41,471 nt of DNA from an uncultured Prevotella sp. (GTDB lineage: Bacteria; Bacteroidota; Bacteroidia; Bacteroidales; Bacteroidaceae): NCBI GenBank assembly GCA_905202125.1, contig CAJKQX010000013.1:1-41471 (forward strand), in the 5' to 3' direction. Under the pieces are notes generated by a model, which made no database searches, was not told the DNA's origin, and saw only the letters and a list, made by a program, of their open reading frames with translations. Positions 23,976-33,520 of the stretch are shown in pieces. A program made the position numbers and the translations under genes. The stretch's first letter is position 1, and each line of letters starts with the position of its first letter.

Positions 23976-25052
23976 TTGAAATTGAAAAAGATTGTTGCTA
24001 TATTTTTAGTATTGTCGGCCTCACTGACAGCGTGGGCCGGAGTACAGGTCAAGAGCAAACTCAGTAATATGGAGATGTACATAGGCGAGCAGGTGAGTCT
24101 CACTGTCGACGTGACGGCTAACCGTGGTGCCGATGTGCAGTTCCCTATTTATAAACGGGCGGATTATTATACGCCGGGCGTGGAGGTGATTGATGTGTCG
24201 GCGACCGATACACTGCATGCCGATGATGGCACGATGACTGTGAGCCGGACACTGACGCTCACCAGTTTTGATGAGAAACTGTATGCGCTGCCGGGCATGA
24301 CGGTCAAGGTGGATGGCAAAACATACAAATCCGACCAGTTGGCATTGAAAGTACTGACCGTAGAGGTTGACACATTGCATGCTGACAAATTCTTTCCGCC
24401 AAAATATGTGCAAAACAATCCCTTCGAATGGTCGGAGTGGAGTCCGTTGCTCACAGCAGGCATCATCGTGTTTGTGCTTTGCATGTTGTGCGTTTATCTC
24501 ATGGTACGACTCAAGCAAAACAAACCGATAATCACGCGCATACGCATAGTCAAGAAAATATTGCCGCATCAGAAAGCGCTCAATGCCATCGACACGCTAC
24601 GTAAGGAGAAGATGAACTCCACGGAAGATCAGAAGGCTTATTACACCCGACTCACGGCTGCGTTGAGACAATATATCGAGGAGCGTTTCGGATTCAACGC
24701 AATGGAAATGACGAGTTCGGAGATATTGTACAACCTTCAGGAGTCCGGCGACAAGAAAATGATAGACGAGCTCAAGGAACTCTTCTACACGGCCGATCTT
24801 GTGAAATTTGCCAAATATTCTACCTTGTTGAATGAGAACGATCTTAATCTCGTCAATGCTATCAACTTTATCGACCAGACCAAGATCGAAGGTCTGCCTA
24901 CGGAGGAACGTATCGTGCCAAAACTCACCGATAACGATATCAAAACACGTCAGAACCGCATCGTCATCAAGACTCTTATTGGTCTCGCAGCTGCCGCTAT
25001 ATTGATAACAACGGCATGGATAGTTTATAAAGTTTATCTGTTGACGGTATAA
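23976..25052 (+). CDS. BatD-like exported membrane protein of the Bat operon
   Basis: A 358-residue protein with a signal peptide (MKLKKIVAIFLVLSASLTAWA), an Ig-like extracytoplasmic domain (about 22-150, opening VKSKLSNMEMYIGEQVSLTV, resembling the first domain of BatD), a membrane helix LLTAGIIVFVLCMLCVYLMV near 165, a cytoplasmic helical domain (190-330, with YYTRLTAALRQYIEERFGFNA), and a last membrane helix near the C-terminus. The start is a TTG at 23976 (a second TTG lies six bases on). It occupies the usual place between DUF58 and BatA; its role is unknown, perhaps anchoring or assembling the complex. Confidence 0.85.
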   Translation: MKLKKIVAIFLVLSASLTAWAGVQVKSKLSNMEMYIGEQVSLTVDVTANRGADVQFPIYKRADYYTPGVEVIDVSATDTLHADDGTMTVSRTLTLTSFDEKLYALPGMTVKVDGKTYKSDQLALKVLTVEVDTLHADKFFPPKYVQNNPFEWSEWSPLLTAGIIVFVLCMLCVYLMVRLKQNKPIITRIRIVKKILPHQKALNAIDTLRKEKMNSTEDQKAYYTRLTAALRQYIEERFGFNAMEMTSSEILYNLQESGDKKMIDELKELFYTADLVKFAKYSTLLNENDLNLVNAINFIDQTKIEGLPTEERIVPKLTDNDIKTRQNRIVIKTLIGLAAAAILITTAWIVYKVYLLTV

Positions 25053-25063
25053 GAAATGTAAAA

Positions 25064-26062
25064 ATGGAATTTGCAAACAAAGAATATTTTTTACTGCTTC
25101 TGTTGTTGATACCATATGTGTTGTGGTATTTCCTTTACAGAAAAAGAAGCGAACCGACCATGCGCATGAGCGATACGTCGGCCTACCGGTACATATCCGG
25201 CAGTTGGCGTATGCGTATCATCCATTTGCCAATGATTCTCAGATGTGTGGCATTCGTGTTGCTCGTGTGTGTGCTTGCACGTCCGCAAACCCGGAATTCC
25301 TGGGGTAGCAAGTCGGTTGAGGGCATCGATATAATGCTTGTGATGGATGTGTCCACCTCGATGCTTGCCGAGGATTTGAAGCCCAATCGTATTGAGGCTG
25401 CCAAGAACGTGGCGGCAGAATTCATATCCGGTCGTCAGGATGATAATATCGGACTGACCATCTTTGCCGGCGAATCATTCACACAATGTCCTATGACCAC
25501 CGATCATGCGTCGCTCTTCAATATGCTTCAGACCGTGCGTACCGACATCGCTTCACGTGGCATCATCTCCGACGGAACGGCCATCGGTATGGGATTGGCC
25601 AATGCCGTGGCCCGACTGAAAGACTCGAAATCCAAAAGCAAAGTCATAATCCTGCTCACCGACGGTAGCAACAATATGGGTGATATCTCACCGATGACAG
25701 CGGCGCAGATAGCCAAGAGCTACGGCATACGAGTTTATACCGTGGCCGTGGGTACAAACAAGACAGCGCCTTATCCCATGCCCGTGGCAGGCGGTGTACA
25801 ATATATCAACATGCCGGTTGAGATCGACCTCAAGACGCTCGAGGAAATAGCCACGACAACAAACGGCAACTCATATCGCGCTACCAACAATAGAGAATTG
25901 CAACAAATATATAAGGACATAGACAAACTGGAGAAGACCAAGATGAACGTAAAGAAATTTTCCAAACGTTATGAGGCCTACCAACCGTTTGCCTTAGCAT
26001 TAATACTCGTATTCCTGTCGGAAATATTGCTTAGGATAACAATTTTGCGGCGAATACCTTAA
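25064..26062 (+). CDS. batA: BatA, VWA-domain membrane protein
   Basis: A 332-residue inner-membrane protein. Two N-terminal hydrophobic segments (about 8-25 and 58-73) flank a cytoplasmic stretch; then a periplasmic VWA domain begins VEGIDIMLVMDVSTSML with the MIDAS residues D95, S97 and S99 and LTDGSNNMGDISP later. A C-terminal helix (FALALILVFLSEILLRITIL) returns it to the membrane. In Bacteroides fragilis the Bat proteins support aerotolerance. It lies 11 bases after the BatD-like gene and 10 before batB. Confidence 0.95.
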   Translation: MEFANKEYFLLLLLLIPYVLWYFLYRKRSEPTMRMSDTSAYRYISGSWRMRIIHLPMILRCVAFVLLVCVLARPQTRNSWGSKSVEGIDIMLVMDVSTSMLAEDLKPNRIEAAKNVAAEFISGRQDDNIGLTIFAGESFTQCPMTTDHASLFNMLQTVRTDIASRGIISDGTAIGMGLANAVARLKDSKSKSKVIILLTDGSNNMGDISPMTAAQIAKSYGIRVYTVAVGTNKTAPYPMPVAGGVQYINMPVEIDLKTLEEIATTTNGNSYRATNNRELQQIYKDIDKLEKTKMNVKKFSKRYEAYQPFALALILVFLSEILLRITILRRIP

Positions 26063-26072
26063 AAATAGAATA

Positions 26073-27092
26073 ATGTTCAGATTTGAAGACCCGAAATATT
26101 TATGGCTCCTGCTGATAGTGCCCTGTCTGATGGGCATACGCTTTGTGGTGGACTATCGCAAGCGCCGTAAACTGAAGAATTTTGGAGACATCGAACTGAT
26201 AAAAAGATTGTCTCCCGATGTGTCGAAATATCGTCCGCATGTCAAGTTTGTGTTCGTATTGATGGCAATGGCATTGATGATTGTGATGTTGGCACGACCG
26301 CAGTTCGGTACTAAAATATCACAGGACAACCGCAACGGTATAGAAGCTATCATTGCGCTTGACATCAGCAATTCGATGATGGCAAAAGATGTGGTGCCCA
26401 CACGACTTGACAAGAGCAAGTTGCTGGTTGAGAATCTTGTCGACAATTTTACCAATGACAAGATAGGACTTGTCGTTTTTGCAGGCGAGTCGTTCGTACA
26501 GTTGCCCATCACCACCGACTATGTTTCGGCTAAGATGTTCTTGCAGGACATCTCACCGGCGCTGATTGCTACGCAAGGCACGGATATCGCCCGCGCCATA
26601 CGGTTGGCCATGAGCAGCTTCACTCAGAAAAATAATACCGGAAAGGCTATCATCCTCATCACAGATGGTGAAGACCACGAAGGTGGAGCCATCGAGGCTG
26701 CTAAGGATGCCCGTCAGAAAGGTATCAATGTCTTTATCCTGGGTGTGGGTAGTGCCGCCGGTGCACCGATACCTTATGAAAACGGATACATGACGGATAA
26801 TACCGGAAAAACGGTGATGACGGCCCTCAACGAACAGATGTGTAGGGAAGTGGCACGTGCCGGAAACGGTACTTATCTGCATGTGGACAACACCAATGAT
26901 GCCCAGGAAGCATTGAATAAGGAAATATCAAAGTTGCAGAAGGGCGAAACGGAAAACGTGGTGTACAGTGAATATGACGAACAGTTTCAGGCATTCGCCA
27001 TACTGATCCTGATACTGCTCATAATGGAGGCTTGCATGCTTGAGGCCAAGAATCCGTTGTTTAAAAACGTTCGATTATTTAGGAAGAAATAA
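26073..27092 (+). CDS. batB: BatB, VWA-domain membrane protein
   Basis: A 339-residue paralogue of BatA with the same layout: N-terminal hydrophobic segments (about 9-26 and 58-74), VWA domain with MIDAS IIALDISNSMMAKDV (D97, S99, S101) and ILITDGEDHEGGAIEAAK, and a C-terminal membrane helix (AFAILILILLIMEACML). Its start follows batA by 10 bases and its stop overlaps the batC start by one base (TAATG), so batB and batC are translationally coupled. Confidence 0.95.
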   Translation: MFRFEDPKYLWLLLIVPCLMGIRFVVDYRKRRKLKNFGDIELIKRLSPDVSKYRPHVKFVFVLMAMALMIVMLARPQFGTKISQDNRNGIEAIIALDISNSMMAKDVVPTRLDKSKLLVENLVDNFTNDKIGLVVFAGESFVQLPITTDYVSAKMFLQDISPALIATQGTDIARAIRLAMSSFTQKNNTGKAIILITDGEDHEGGAIEAAKDARQKGINVFILGVGSAAGAPIPYENGYMTDNTGKTVMTALNEQMCREVARAGNGTYLHVDNTNDAQEALNKEISKLQKGETENVVYSEYDEQFQAFAILILILLIMEACMLEAKNPLFKNVRLFRKK

Positions 27093-27766
27093 TGATGAAG
27101 AGATATATTGTTTTGTTTTTGACACTTGTATGCGTCTTGACCGTGTCCGCTCAATCGGACAGGCAGTATGTGCGTACGGGTAACAGATTTTTCAAACAGC
27201 AGGCGTACACCAAAGCCGAGGCCGAATACAGAAAGTCGTTGGCGGTGAACTCTCAGAATCCGCAAGCGATATATAATCTCGGATGTGCTCTGATGATGCA
27301 ACAGAAGGATTCGGCGGCTATCGAGGAATTTCAGAAATCAGGTGCTGTGGAAACAAGCAAATTGAGAAAGGCAAAATCTTTTCATAACATCGGTGTAATT
27401 TGTCAAAACCGCTCCATGTACGGTGAGGCAATAGAGGCCTACAAAGAAAGTCTGCGCAACAATCCGACAGACGACGAGACGAGGTACAATCTGGCACTGT
27501 GCAAGAGGTTGCAGAAAAAGCAGAATCAAAATTCGCCTCAGAAACAAAACAGTAATAACGACGATAAGAAAAATCAAGATAAACAAAAGCAACAGAAACA
27601 ACAATCAAACAAGGATGATCAGCAGAAGACTCAACCCAAACAGATGAGTCGTGACAATGCCGAACAACTGCTCAATGCCGCAATGCAGGCTGAAAAGGAT
27701 ACCAAGCAACGCTTGCAGAAGGAAATGAGACAGCCACGATCAAGAAAGTTGCAGAAAAATTGGTAG
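27092..27766 (+). CDS. batC: BatC, exported TPR protein
   Basis: A 224-residue exported protein with a signal peptide (MMKRYIVLFLTLVCVLTVSA), TPR repeats (about 27-130: RQYVRTGNRFFKQQAYTKAE then IYNLGCALMMQQKDSAAIEE and YGEAIEAYKESLRNNPTDDE), and a Gln/Lys/Asn-rich low-complexity linker (about 135-185). The short C-terminal end RKLQKNW is typical of the family, so the protein is complete. Predicted periplasmic partner of BatA and BatB. Coupled to batB by a one-base overlap. Confidence 0.93.
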   Translation: MMKRYIVLFLTLVCVLTVSAQSDRQYVRTGNRFFKQQAYTKAEAEYRKSLAVNSQNPQAIYNLGCALMMQQKDSAAIEEFQKSGAVETSKLRKAKSFHNIGVICQNRSMYGEAIEAYKESLRNNPTDDETRYNLALCKRLQKKQNQNSPQKQNSNNDDKKNQDKQKQQKQQSNKDDQQKTQPKQMSRDNAEQLLNAAMQAEKDTKQRLQKEMRQPRSRKLQKNW

Positions 27767-27819
27767 GAAGATATTTTTGCTGTTGTGATTGATTCAATTT
27801 AAAAGATAAAAACGAAAGA

Positions 27820-30390
27820 ATGAAACGAAAGATTCTTTTCTTATATACATTATTTTTATGCGCATCGATGGTAGTTGCGCAAAACATATCAGTTTCAGCT
27901 CCTGCCCAAGTGGCTGTCGGCGAGAATTTCCGATTGGAATATACCATAAATACTCAGGATGTGGAAAATTTCAGAGTTGGAACCATACCTGAAGGACTTG
28001 AAGTCATAGCCGGACCATACTCATCTGTGCAAAGCAGTTTTCGGATGATTAACGGACGTACAACCAGCTCGTCGTCAATCACATACACATATACTCTTTA
28101 TGCCGAAAAAAACGGTAAGTATACCATTCCTCCAGCTCAAGCCCGTGTGGCAGGCAAGAATGTCGCATCTAAGGCTGTACACATCACTGTGAGTGGCAAT
28201 GCACATGCCAACATGAACCGTGGCCCCAAGATGCACAGTGATGATGACAACGGTATGCGACCAGCAGGTACAAAGATATCGGGCAGTGACTTGTTCGTGA
28301 AATTAAGTGCCAACAAAAAGCATGTCTACGAGCAGGAACCTTTGTTGCTCACGTATAAGGTTTATTCACTTGTCGACCTGACATCACTTGATGGCAAGAT
28401 GCCGGATTTGACAGGTTTTCATACACAGGAAATCAAACTGCCGATCCAGAAGAGCTGGCATCTGGAACGGTTGAACGGAAGAAATTACAAATGCGTCACA
28501 TGGAGCCAATATGTGATGTATCCTCAGATGACCGGTAAACTGAAGATTCCAAGTCTCACCTTCAAGGGTGTTGTCGTGCAGCAGAACAAGTCGGTGGATC
28601 CTTTTGAGGCATTCTTCAATGGCGGTTCGGGATATGTGGAGGTCAACCACAATATTGTGGCTCCGGGCATGGATATCCAGGTGGACCCATTACCACAGAA
28701 ACCCGCCGGATTCTCAGGCGGAGTGGGACGTTTCGACATAACGGCAAATGTGGATAATGCCAATGTCAAAGCCGGCGACCCGATAACATTGCGTGTCGTA
28801 GTGAGTGGTGTGGGTAATCTCAAACTGATGAAACAACCTGTTGTGGCATTCCCAAAAGATTTTGATAAATATGATCCGAAAGTGACAGACAAAACGTCTC
28901 TTACCACAGCCGGACTGGAGGGAAACATGATATATGATTATCTGGTAGTGCCGCGCAATCAGGGCAAATATGTGATTCCTGCCATCAATTTCGTTTATTT
29001 TGATATAAATACCAAGTCGTACAAGACTGTCAAGACCAAGCCTATTGAAATAAATGTGGCAAAAGGAAACGGTAAGTCTGCCGATGTGGAGGATTATGCC
29101 TCAAAGAAAGATCAGGACATACGTCCATTGAAGAAGGGAGATACCAAATTGCACAAAGTGAACGATTTCTTCTTCGGGTCGGCCACATATCTTGTCAGTC
29201 TGTTGATACCTTTCGTGGCATTCGTTGTTCTGCTTGTCGTGTTCAGAAAGAGAGCGATAGATAATGCCGATGTCGTCAAGATGAAAGGTAGAAAAGCCAA
29301 TAAAGTGGCTGTCAGACGTCTTAAAAAGGCTAATAAGTTGATGGTATCAGGACGTCAGAATGATTTCTATGACGAGGTGATGAGAGCATTGTGGGGATAT
29401 GTCGGTGACAAACTGAATATGCCTGTCGAGCAACTCTCACGTGACAACATATCCGAAAATCTCATGCGTAATCAGATAAAAGAAGCAACAATAAACAAAT
29501 TTCTCTCGGCTCTGGACGAGTGTGAATTCGAAAGATATGCCCCGGGCGACGCAAAAGGTAATATGGGCAAAACTTATGATTCGGCGATAGCAGCCATTAT
29601 GGATATAGAAGATTCATTGAAGATGATAAAGAAAGGTGAAAACAAAACTAAGTCGGCCGTCGTCTGTGTATTGCTGATGCTGATGCCTTTGATGTCGTAC
29701 GGCGTTACTAAAAATGATGTTGATGCTTTGTATACGAAAGGAAATTATCAGAAAGCCATTACCGGATATCATGAATTATTGAAACAAGGAGTGAGTGCCG
29801 ATTTGTATTATAACCTCGGTAATGCCTATTACCGCAGTGGAGACATTACCAAAGCCATTATCTCGTATGAGCGGGCTTCCGTGTTGTCGCCGGGTGACAA
29901 TGACATCCGTTTCAACCTCCAGTTTGTGCGTAATAAGACGATAGATAAGATAATGCCGAAAAACGAGATGTTTTTCGTGACATGGTATCGCTCGGTGGTG
30001 AACGCAATGAGCGTGGACGGTTGGGCAAGACTATCCGTTTTCACTGTTGTTTCATTGTTGGTATTGTTGCTCTTGTTTCTGTTTGGCAACCGCATGTATC
30101 AGAGAAAGGTGGGTTTTTATGGAGCATCGTTCATGTTGATACTTTTTATCATGAGCAATGTTTTCGCTTATCAGCAGCAGCAACAGTTCAAAAATCATAA
30201 TTACGCCATAGTGACAGCTCCGTCTGCAAAGATCAAGAAAACACCTGCCGACAACAGTGAAGACGCATTTGTCATTCACGAAGGATGCAAAGTGGATATC
30301 ACCGACAAAACGATGAAGCAATGGCGATGTGTGGAGTTTGAAGATGGTCGTGAAGGTTGGATCAAGACAACACAGATAGAGGAAATTTAA
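27820..30390 (+). CDS. BatD-BatE in-frame fusion
   Basis: An 856-residue ORF where two genes are usually found. Residues 1-601 are BatD: signal peptide (to about 21), Ig-like periplasmic domains beginning ISVSAPAQVAVGENFRLEY, a membrane helix near 455-475 and a cytoplasmic tail. Residues 602-856 are BatE: M602 starts MIKKGENKTKSAVVCVLLML (a signal-peptide-like segment), then TPR repeats LYTKGNYQKAITGYHELL and LYYNLGNAYYRSGDITKA, two membrane helices, and a C-terminal SH3-like domain (IKKTPADNSEDAFVIHEG to VEFEDGREGWI). No stop codon separates them. M602 (codon at 29623) could be an internal start. Last gene of the Bat operon. Confidence 0.88.
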   Translation: MKRKILFLYTLFLCASMVVAQNISVSAPAQVAVGENFRLEYTINTQDVENFRVGTIPEGLEVIAGPYSSVQSSFRMINGRTTSSSSITYTYTLYAEKNGKYTIPPAQARVAGKNVASKAVHITVSGNAHANMNRGPKMHSDDDNGMRPAGTKISGSDLFVKLSANKKHVYEQEPLLLTYKVYSLVDLTSLDGKMPDLTGFHTQEIKLPIQKSWHLERLNGRNYKCVTWSQYVMYPQMTGKLKIPSLTFKGVVVQQNKSVDPFEAFFNGGSGYVEVNHNIVAPGMDIQVDPLPQKPAGFSGGVGRFDITANVDNANVKAGDPITLRVVVSGVGNLKLMKQPVVAFPKDFDKYDPKVTDKTSLTTAGLEGNMIYDYLVVPRNQGKYVIPAINFVYFDINTKSYKTVKTKPIEINVAKGNGKSADVEDYASKKDQDIRPLKKGDTKLHKVNDFFFGSATYLVSLLIPFVAFVVLLVVFRKRAIDNADVVKMKGRKANKVAVRRLKKANKLMVSGRQNDFYDEVMRALWGYVGDKLNMPVEQLSRDNISENLMRNQIKEATINKFLSALDECEFERYAPGDAKGNMGKTYDSAIAAIMDIEDSLKMIKKGENKTKSAVVCVLLMLMPLMSYGVTKNDVDALYTKGNYQKAITGYHELLKQGVSADLYYNLGNAYYRSGDITKAIISYERASVLSPGDNDIRFNLQFVRNKTIDKIMPKNEMFFVTWYRSVVNAMSVDGWARLSVFTVVSLLVLLLLFLFGNRMYQRKVGFYGASFMLILFIMSNVFAYQQQQQFKNHNYAIVTAPSAKIKKTPADNSEDAFVIHEGCKVDITDKTMKQWRCVEFEDGREGWIKTTQIEEI

Positions 30391-30407
30391 GATTGTGATA
30401 CAAGCGA

Positions 30408-31109
30408 ATGGATTTGCAGGTTATTTTGGATTTTGATAAAGAGTTGTTATTATGGTTTAATGGTAGCGACTCGATATTCATGGACAATCTGATGGTTGTG
30501 CTGACATCCGGATTGACTTGGATTCCTTTATATCTTTCGTTGTTGTATATCGTCGTGAAAAACAATGAAACAATGATTCAGATTTTTATCGTCATGGGCT
30601 GTGCTCTGTTATGTATTTGTATGGCAGACGGCGTGTGCGATTTGATAGTGAAACCATTGGTCATGCGTCCACGGCCATGCAATGACCCTGTTTTTAAAGA
30701 TACTGTCACTGTGGTTGACAATATTCGGGGTAGCGGATACAGTTTCTTTTCAGCTCATGCAGCAAATACCTTTTCGTTGGCATTGTTTTTCTGCATGTTG
30801 GTTCGCAATAAGATTTTGAGTGTTACACTCGTCGTATGGTCGCTTGTGAATTGTTACACACGATTGTATCTTGGCATGCATTATCCCATAGACATACTTG
30901 TTGGGCTGATTTGGGGTACTGTTTCGGCCCTCACGGCTTATTATTTCTACACCCTTTTTTATAATAAATTTGAATTCAAAAAGAAATATGTCTCATCCAA
31001 ATATACTTCGACCGGATATGACAATAAAGACATTGATTATCCCATGCTTGTGATGGGAGCAACTGTAATTTATGCCATATTCTGGTCAGTAATAAAAAGC
31101 ATTGCTTGA
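30408..31109 (+). CDS. PAP2-family membrane phosphatase
   Basis: A 233-residue polytopic membrane phosphatase of the PAP2 (type 2 phosphatidic acid phosphatase) superfamily. The three catalytic motifs are visible: KPLVMRPRP (KxxxxxxRP), GYSFFSAHAANTF (PSGH-like, here FSAH) and RLYLGMHYPIDILVG (SRxxxxxHxxxD, here TRLYLGMHYPID). Likely substrates are lipid phosphates such as undecaprenyl pyrophosphate or lipid A. It starts 17 bases after the BatD-BatE stop and overlaps the queA region slightly, so it may ride on the bat transcript. Confidence 0.92.
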   Translation: MDLQVILDFDKELLLWFNGSDSIFMDNLMVVLTSGLTWIPLYLSLLYIVVKNNETMIQIFIVMGCALLCICMADGVCDLIVKPLVMRPRPCNDPVFKDTVTVVDNIRGSGYSFFSAHAANTFSLALFFCMLVRNKILSVTLVVWSLVNCYTRLYLGMHYPIDILVGLIWGTVSALTAYYFYTLFYNKFEFKKKYVSSKYTSTGYDNKDIDYPMLVMGATVIYAIFWSVIKSIA

Positions 31110-31111
31110 AA

Positions 31112-32335
31112 ATGAATACGAAAGAAATACATATTAAAGAATACAATTACAATCTCCCCGACGAAAGAATAGCAAAGTTTCCCATTGCCGAGCGTGATCA
31201 CAGCAAACTTTTGATTTATAATAAAGGCAGCGTGTCGGAAGATATGTTTTACAACATATCCGGATATTTACCAAAAGATATGCTCATGGTGTTTAATAAT
31301 ACCAGGGTGATACAAGCCCGAATGTATTTTTATAAGGAAACAGGAGCGGAGATAGAAGTTTTTCTGCTCGAACCGGATATGCCGTCGGACTATGAGCAAA
31401 TGTTTCAGACAACGGGCCATTGCTCATGGTTGTGTCTCGTCGGTAATCTGAAGAAATGGAAATCAAACCCATTGTCAAGAACCTTTGATGTGAATGGAGT
31501 AAATCTCACGCTTACCGTTTCGCTGCATGAAGAGGTCGCCAACAGCAGACGAATAGATTTCGATTGGGATAATGATAATGTTTCTTTCGCAGAGATATTA
31601 AATGCAATAGGAGAATTGCCCATTCCACCTTATCTTAATAGGGAGACGCAGGAAAGCGACAAAGTAACATATCAGACGGTTTATTCCAAAATCAAAGGGT
31701 CGGTAGCTGCTCCCACAGCAGGTTTGCATTTTACTAATAAGGTTTTGGAGAACCTAACTGCCAATGGTATCGAACGAGACGAATTGACACTTCATGTAGG
31801 TGCCGGCACGTTCAAACCGGTGAAGGCCGATGTCATAGCAAATCACGAGATGCACACTGAATACATCTATGTGAAAAAAGCAATGATAGAAAACCTCATT
31901 CGTTATGATGCAAAAGCCATTGCCGTGGGAACGACGAGTGTTCGGACTTTGGAAAGTTTGTATTATTTAGGAGTGAAACTGGAGCATAATCCAAAATTGC
32001 CATTGTCGGAATGTAGAGTGGGGCAATGGGACCCATATGACAATAAGGATGACGTAAAAGAGATATCTCCACTTGCTGCCCTTCAGAACATTGTGGCATA
32101 TCTGGAATACAATCAGCTTGATGTATTGCACATGAGTACGCAAATAATGATTGCCCCGGGCTATCAATATAAGATAGTGAAAGCCCTTGTGACCAATTTT
32201 CATCAGCCACAGAGCACGTTGCTGTTGCTGGTCAGTGCTTTTGTTAATGGCAATTGGAAACAGATATATGACTATGCGCTCAGTCACGATTTCCGCTTTT
32301 TGAGTTATGGAGACAGTTCGCTTCTCATTCCTTAA
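31112..32335 (+). CDS. queA: S-adenosylmethionine:tRNA ribosyltransferase-isomerase
   Basis: A 407-residue enzyme of queuosine synthesis, transferring the ribosyl group of SAM to 7-aminomethyl-7-deazaguanine in tRNA. The family signatures are YNLPDERIAKFPIAERDHSKLL, FNNTRVIQARM, KGSVAAPTAGLHFT, LHVGAGTFKPV, HEMHTEYIYV and AVGTTSVRTLESL. This is the Bacteroidota variant, longer than the approximately 350-residue enterobacterial form. The ATG at 31112 is preferred over an overlapping TTG at 31106; either way it abuts the PAP2 stop. Confidence 0.92.
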   Translation: MNTKEIHIKEYNYNLPDERIAKFPIAERDHSKLLIYNKGSVSEDMFYNISGYLPKDMLMVFNNTRVIQARMYFYKETGAEIEVFLLEPDMPSDYEQMFQTTGHCSWLCLVGNLKKWKSNPLSRTFDVNGVNLTLTVSLHEEVANSRRIDFDWDNDNVSFAEILNAIGELPIPPYLNRETQESDKVTYQTVYSKIKGSVAAPTAGLHFTNKVLENLTANGIERDELTLHVGAGTFKPVKADVIANHEMHTEYIYVKKAMIENLIRYDAKAIAVGTTSVRTLESLYYLGVKLEHNPKLPLSECRVGQWDPYDNKDDVKEISPLAALQNIVAYLEYNQLDVLHMSTQIMIAPGYQYKIVKALVTNFHQPQSTLLLLVSAFVNGNWKQIYDYALSHDFRFLSYGDSSLLIP

Positions 32336-32362
32336 AGTATAATGAATAAAGAAATTTGTATT

Positions 32363-33520
32363 ATGAAAATAGGTGATAAGGTTAAATTTTTGAGTGAGAT
32401 AGGGGGTGGCCGTGTAGCCGGTTTTAAGGGCAATGTGGTTCTTGTAGAGGATGAAGATGGTTTTCAGATTCCGATGTCAATTAATGAGGTGGTTGTAGAA
32501 AATGAGACTCAATATGATTCAACTGCTGCTTTTAAACCTAATGCGTCCAAACAAACGGAGCCTCGAAACAATACCTCTGCCGAATGTGCAAATTCATATA
32601 ATGCGGCATCTGCTATTTCCAAAACTGATGATAGTGTTGAATCGGCGCCGATAGTCGTTGAAGAACGTAAGGGCGGTAATGTGCTGAACTGTTATCTTGC
32701 TTTTGTTCCCGTCGATATAAAATCATTTACCGACACGCGTTTTGAATGTTACATAGTGAATGACAGCAATTATTTCATCTATTACAGCTATTTGATTTCG
32801 GAAGGAGGAAGCTGGACATTGCGTTCGACAGGAGAAATAGAACCCAATACAAAATATCTTATCGAAGAGTTTGGACGTGAGGACTTGAATGAATACGACC
32901 GCGTGGCCGTTCAGTTGATATCGTATAAGCGAACATCCAATTTTATCATGAAACCGATTGTAGATGTTCAGTTCAGAATTGATAAGGTGAAATTCTTTAA
33001 GCTTCATGCTTTTCAAGAAAATGATTTCTTCGAGCAGGCCGCACTATTGTATCCAATCGTAGAGAACGACAAGGCGATCCGCCCTTTGGTAGTAGATGCC
33101 AAACAGTTGAAGCAGGAAATGTTCAATAGCAAATCCGAACATAATTCAACAAAGGCTGACGACGTCCGAGATACTTATGTCAGAAGATACGATAATGGCA
33201 AAAAAGGAAATCCATTTATCTTCAAACGTAAGAAGGATGATGAGGTGGTCGTGGATCTTCATTCAGATGCTTTGCTTGAGACAACAGTAGGAATGAGTGC
33301 AAAGGATATCTTGGATTATCAGATTGCCACCTTCCATAATACGATAGAAAAGTATAAGACGGACAAAGGAAGAAAAATAATTTTCGTTCATGGTAAAGGT
33401 GAAGGCGTGTTACGTCATGCCATTATTCATGAATTGAAATACAAATACAAGAATTATCAATATCAAGACGCATCTTTCCAGGAATACGGGTATGGTGCAA
33501 CTCAAATAACAATAAGGTGA
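32363..33520 (+). CDS. DUF2027 and Smr-domain protein
   Basis: A 385-residue cytoplasmic protein. The N-terminal DUF2027 part begins MKIGDKVKFLSEIGGGRVAGF, a small beta-barrel like those of MutS2-associated domains. The middle (about 115-240) is a Bacteroidota-specific beta domain. The C-terminal Smr domain (about 295-385) holds VVDLHSDALLE, then FVHGKGEGVLRHAI and a YGYGATQITIR end. The conserved DLH and HGKGxG motifs suggest an Smr nuclease-type fold; the substrate (branched DNA or collided ribosomes' mRNA) is unknown. An earlier ATG at 32342, six bases after queA, would add seven residues. Confidence 0.88.
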   Translation: MKIGDKVKFLSEIGGGRVAGFKGNVVLVEDEDGFQIPMSINEVVVENETQYDSTAAFKPNASKQTEPRNNTSAECANSYNAASAISKTDDSVESAPIVVEERKGGNVLNCYLAFVPVDIKSFTDTRFECYIVNDSNYFIYYSYLISEGGSWTLRSTGEIEPNTKYLIEEFGREDLNEYDRVAVQLISYKRTSNFIMKPIVDVQFRIDKVKFFKLHAFQENDFFEQAALLYPIVENDKAIRPLVVDAKQLKQEMFNSKSEHNSTKADDVRDTYVRRYDNGKKGNPFIFKRKKDDEVVVDLHSDALLETTVGMSAKDILDYQIATFHNTIEKYKTDKGRKIIFVHGKGEGVLRHAIIHELKYKYKNYQYQDASFQEYGYGATQITIR

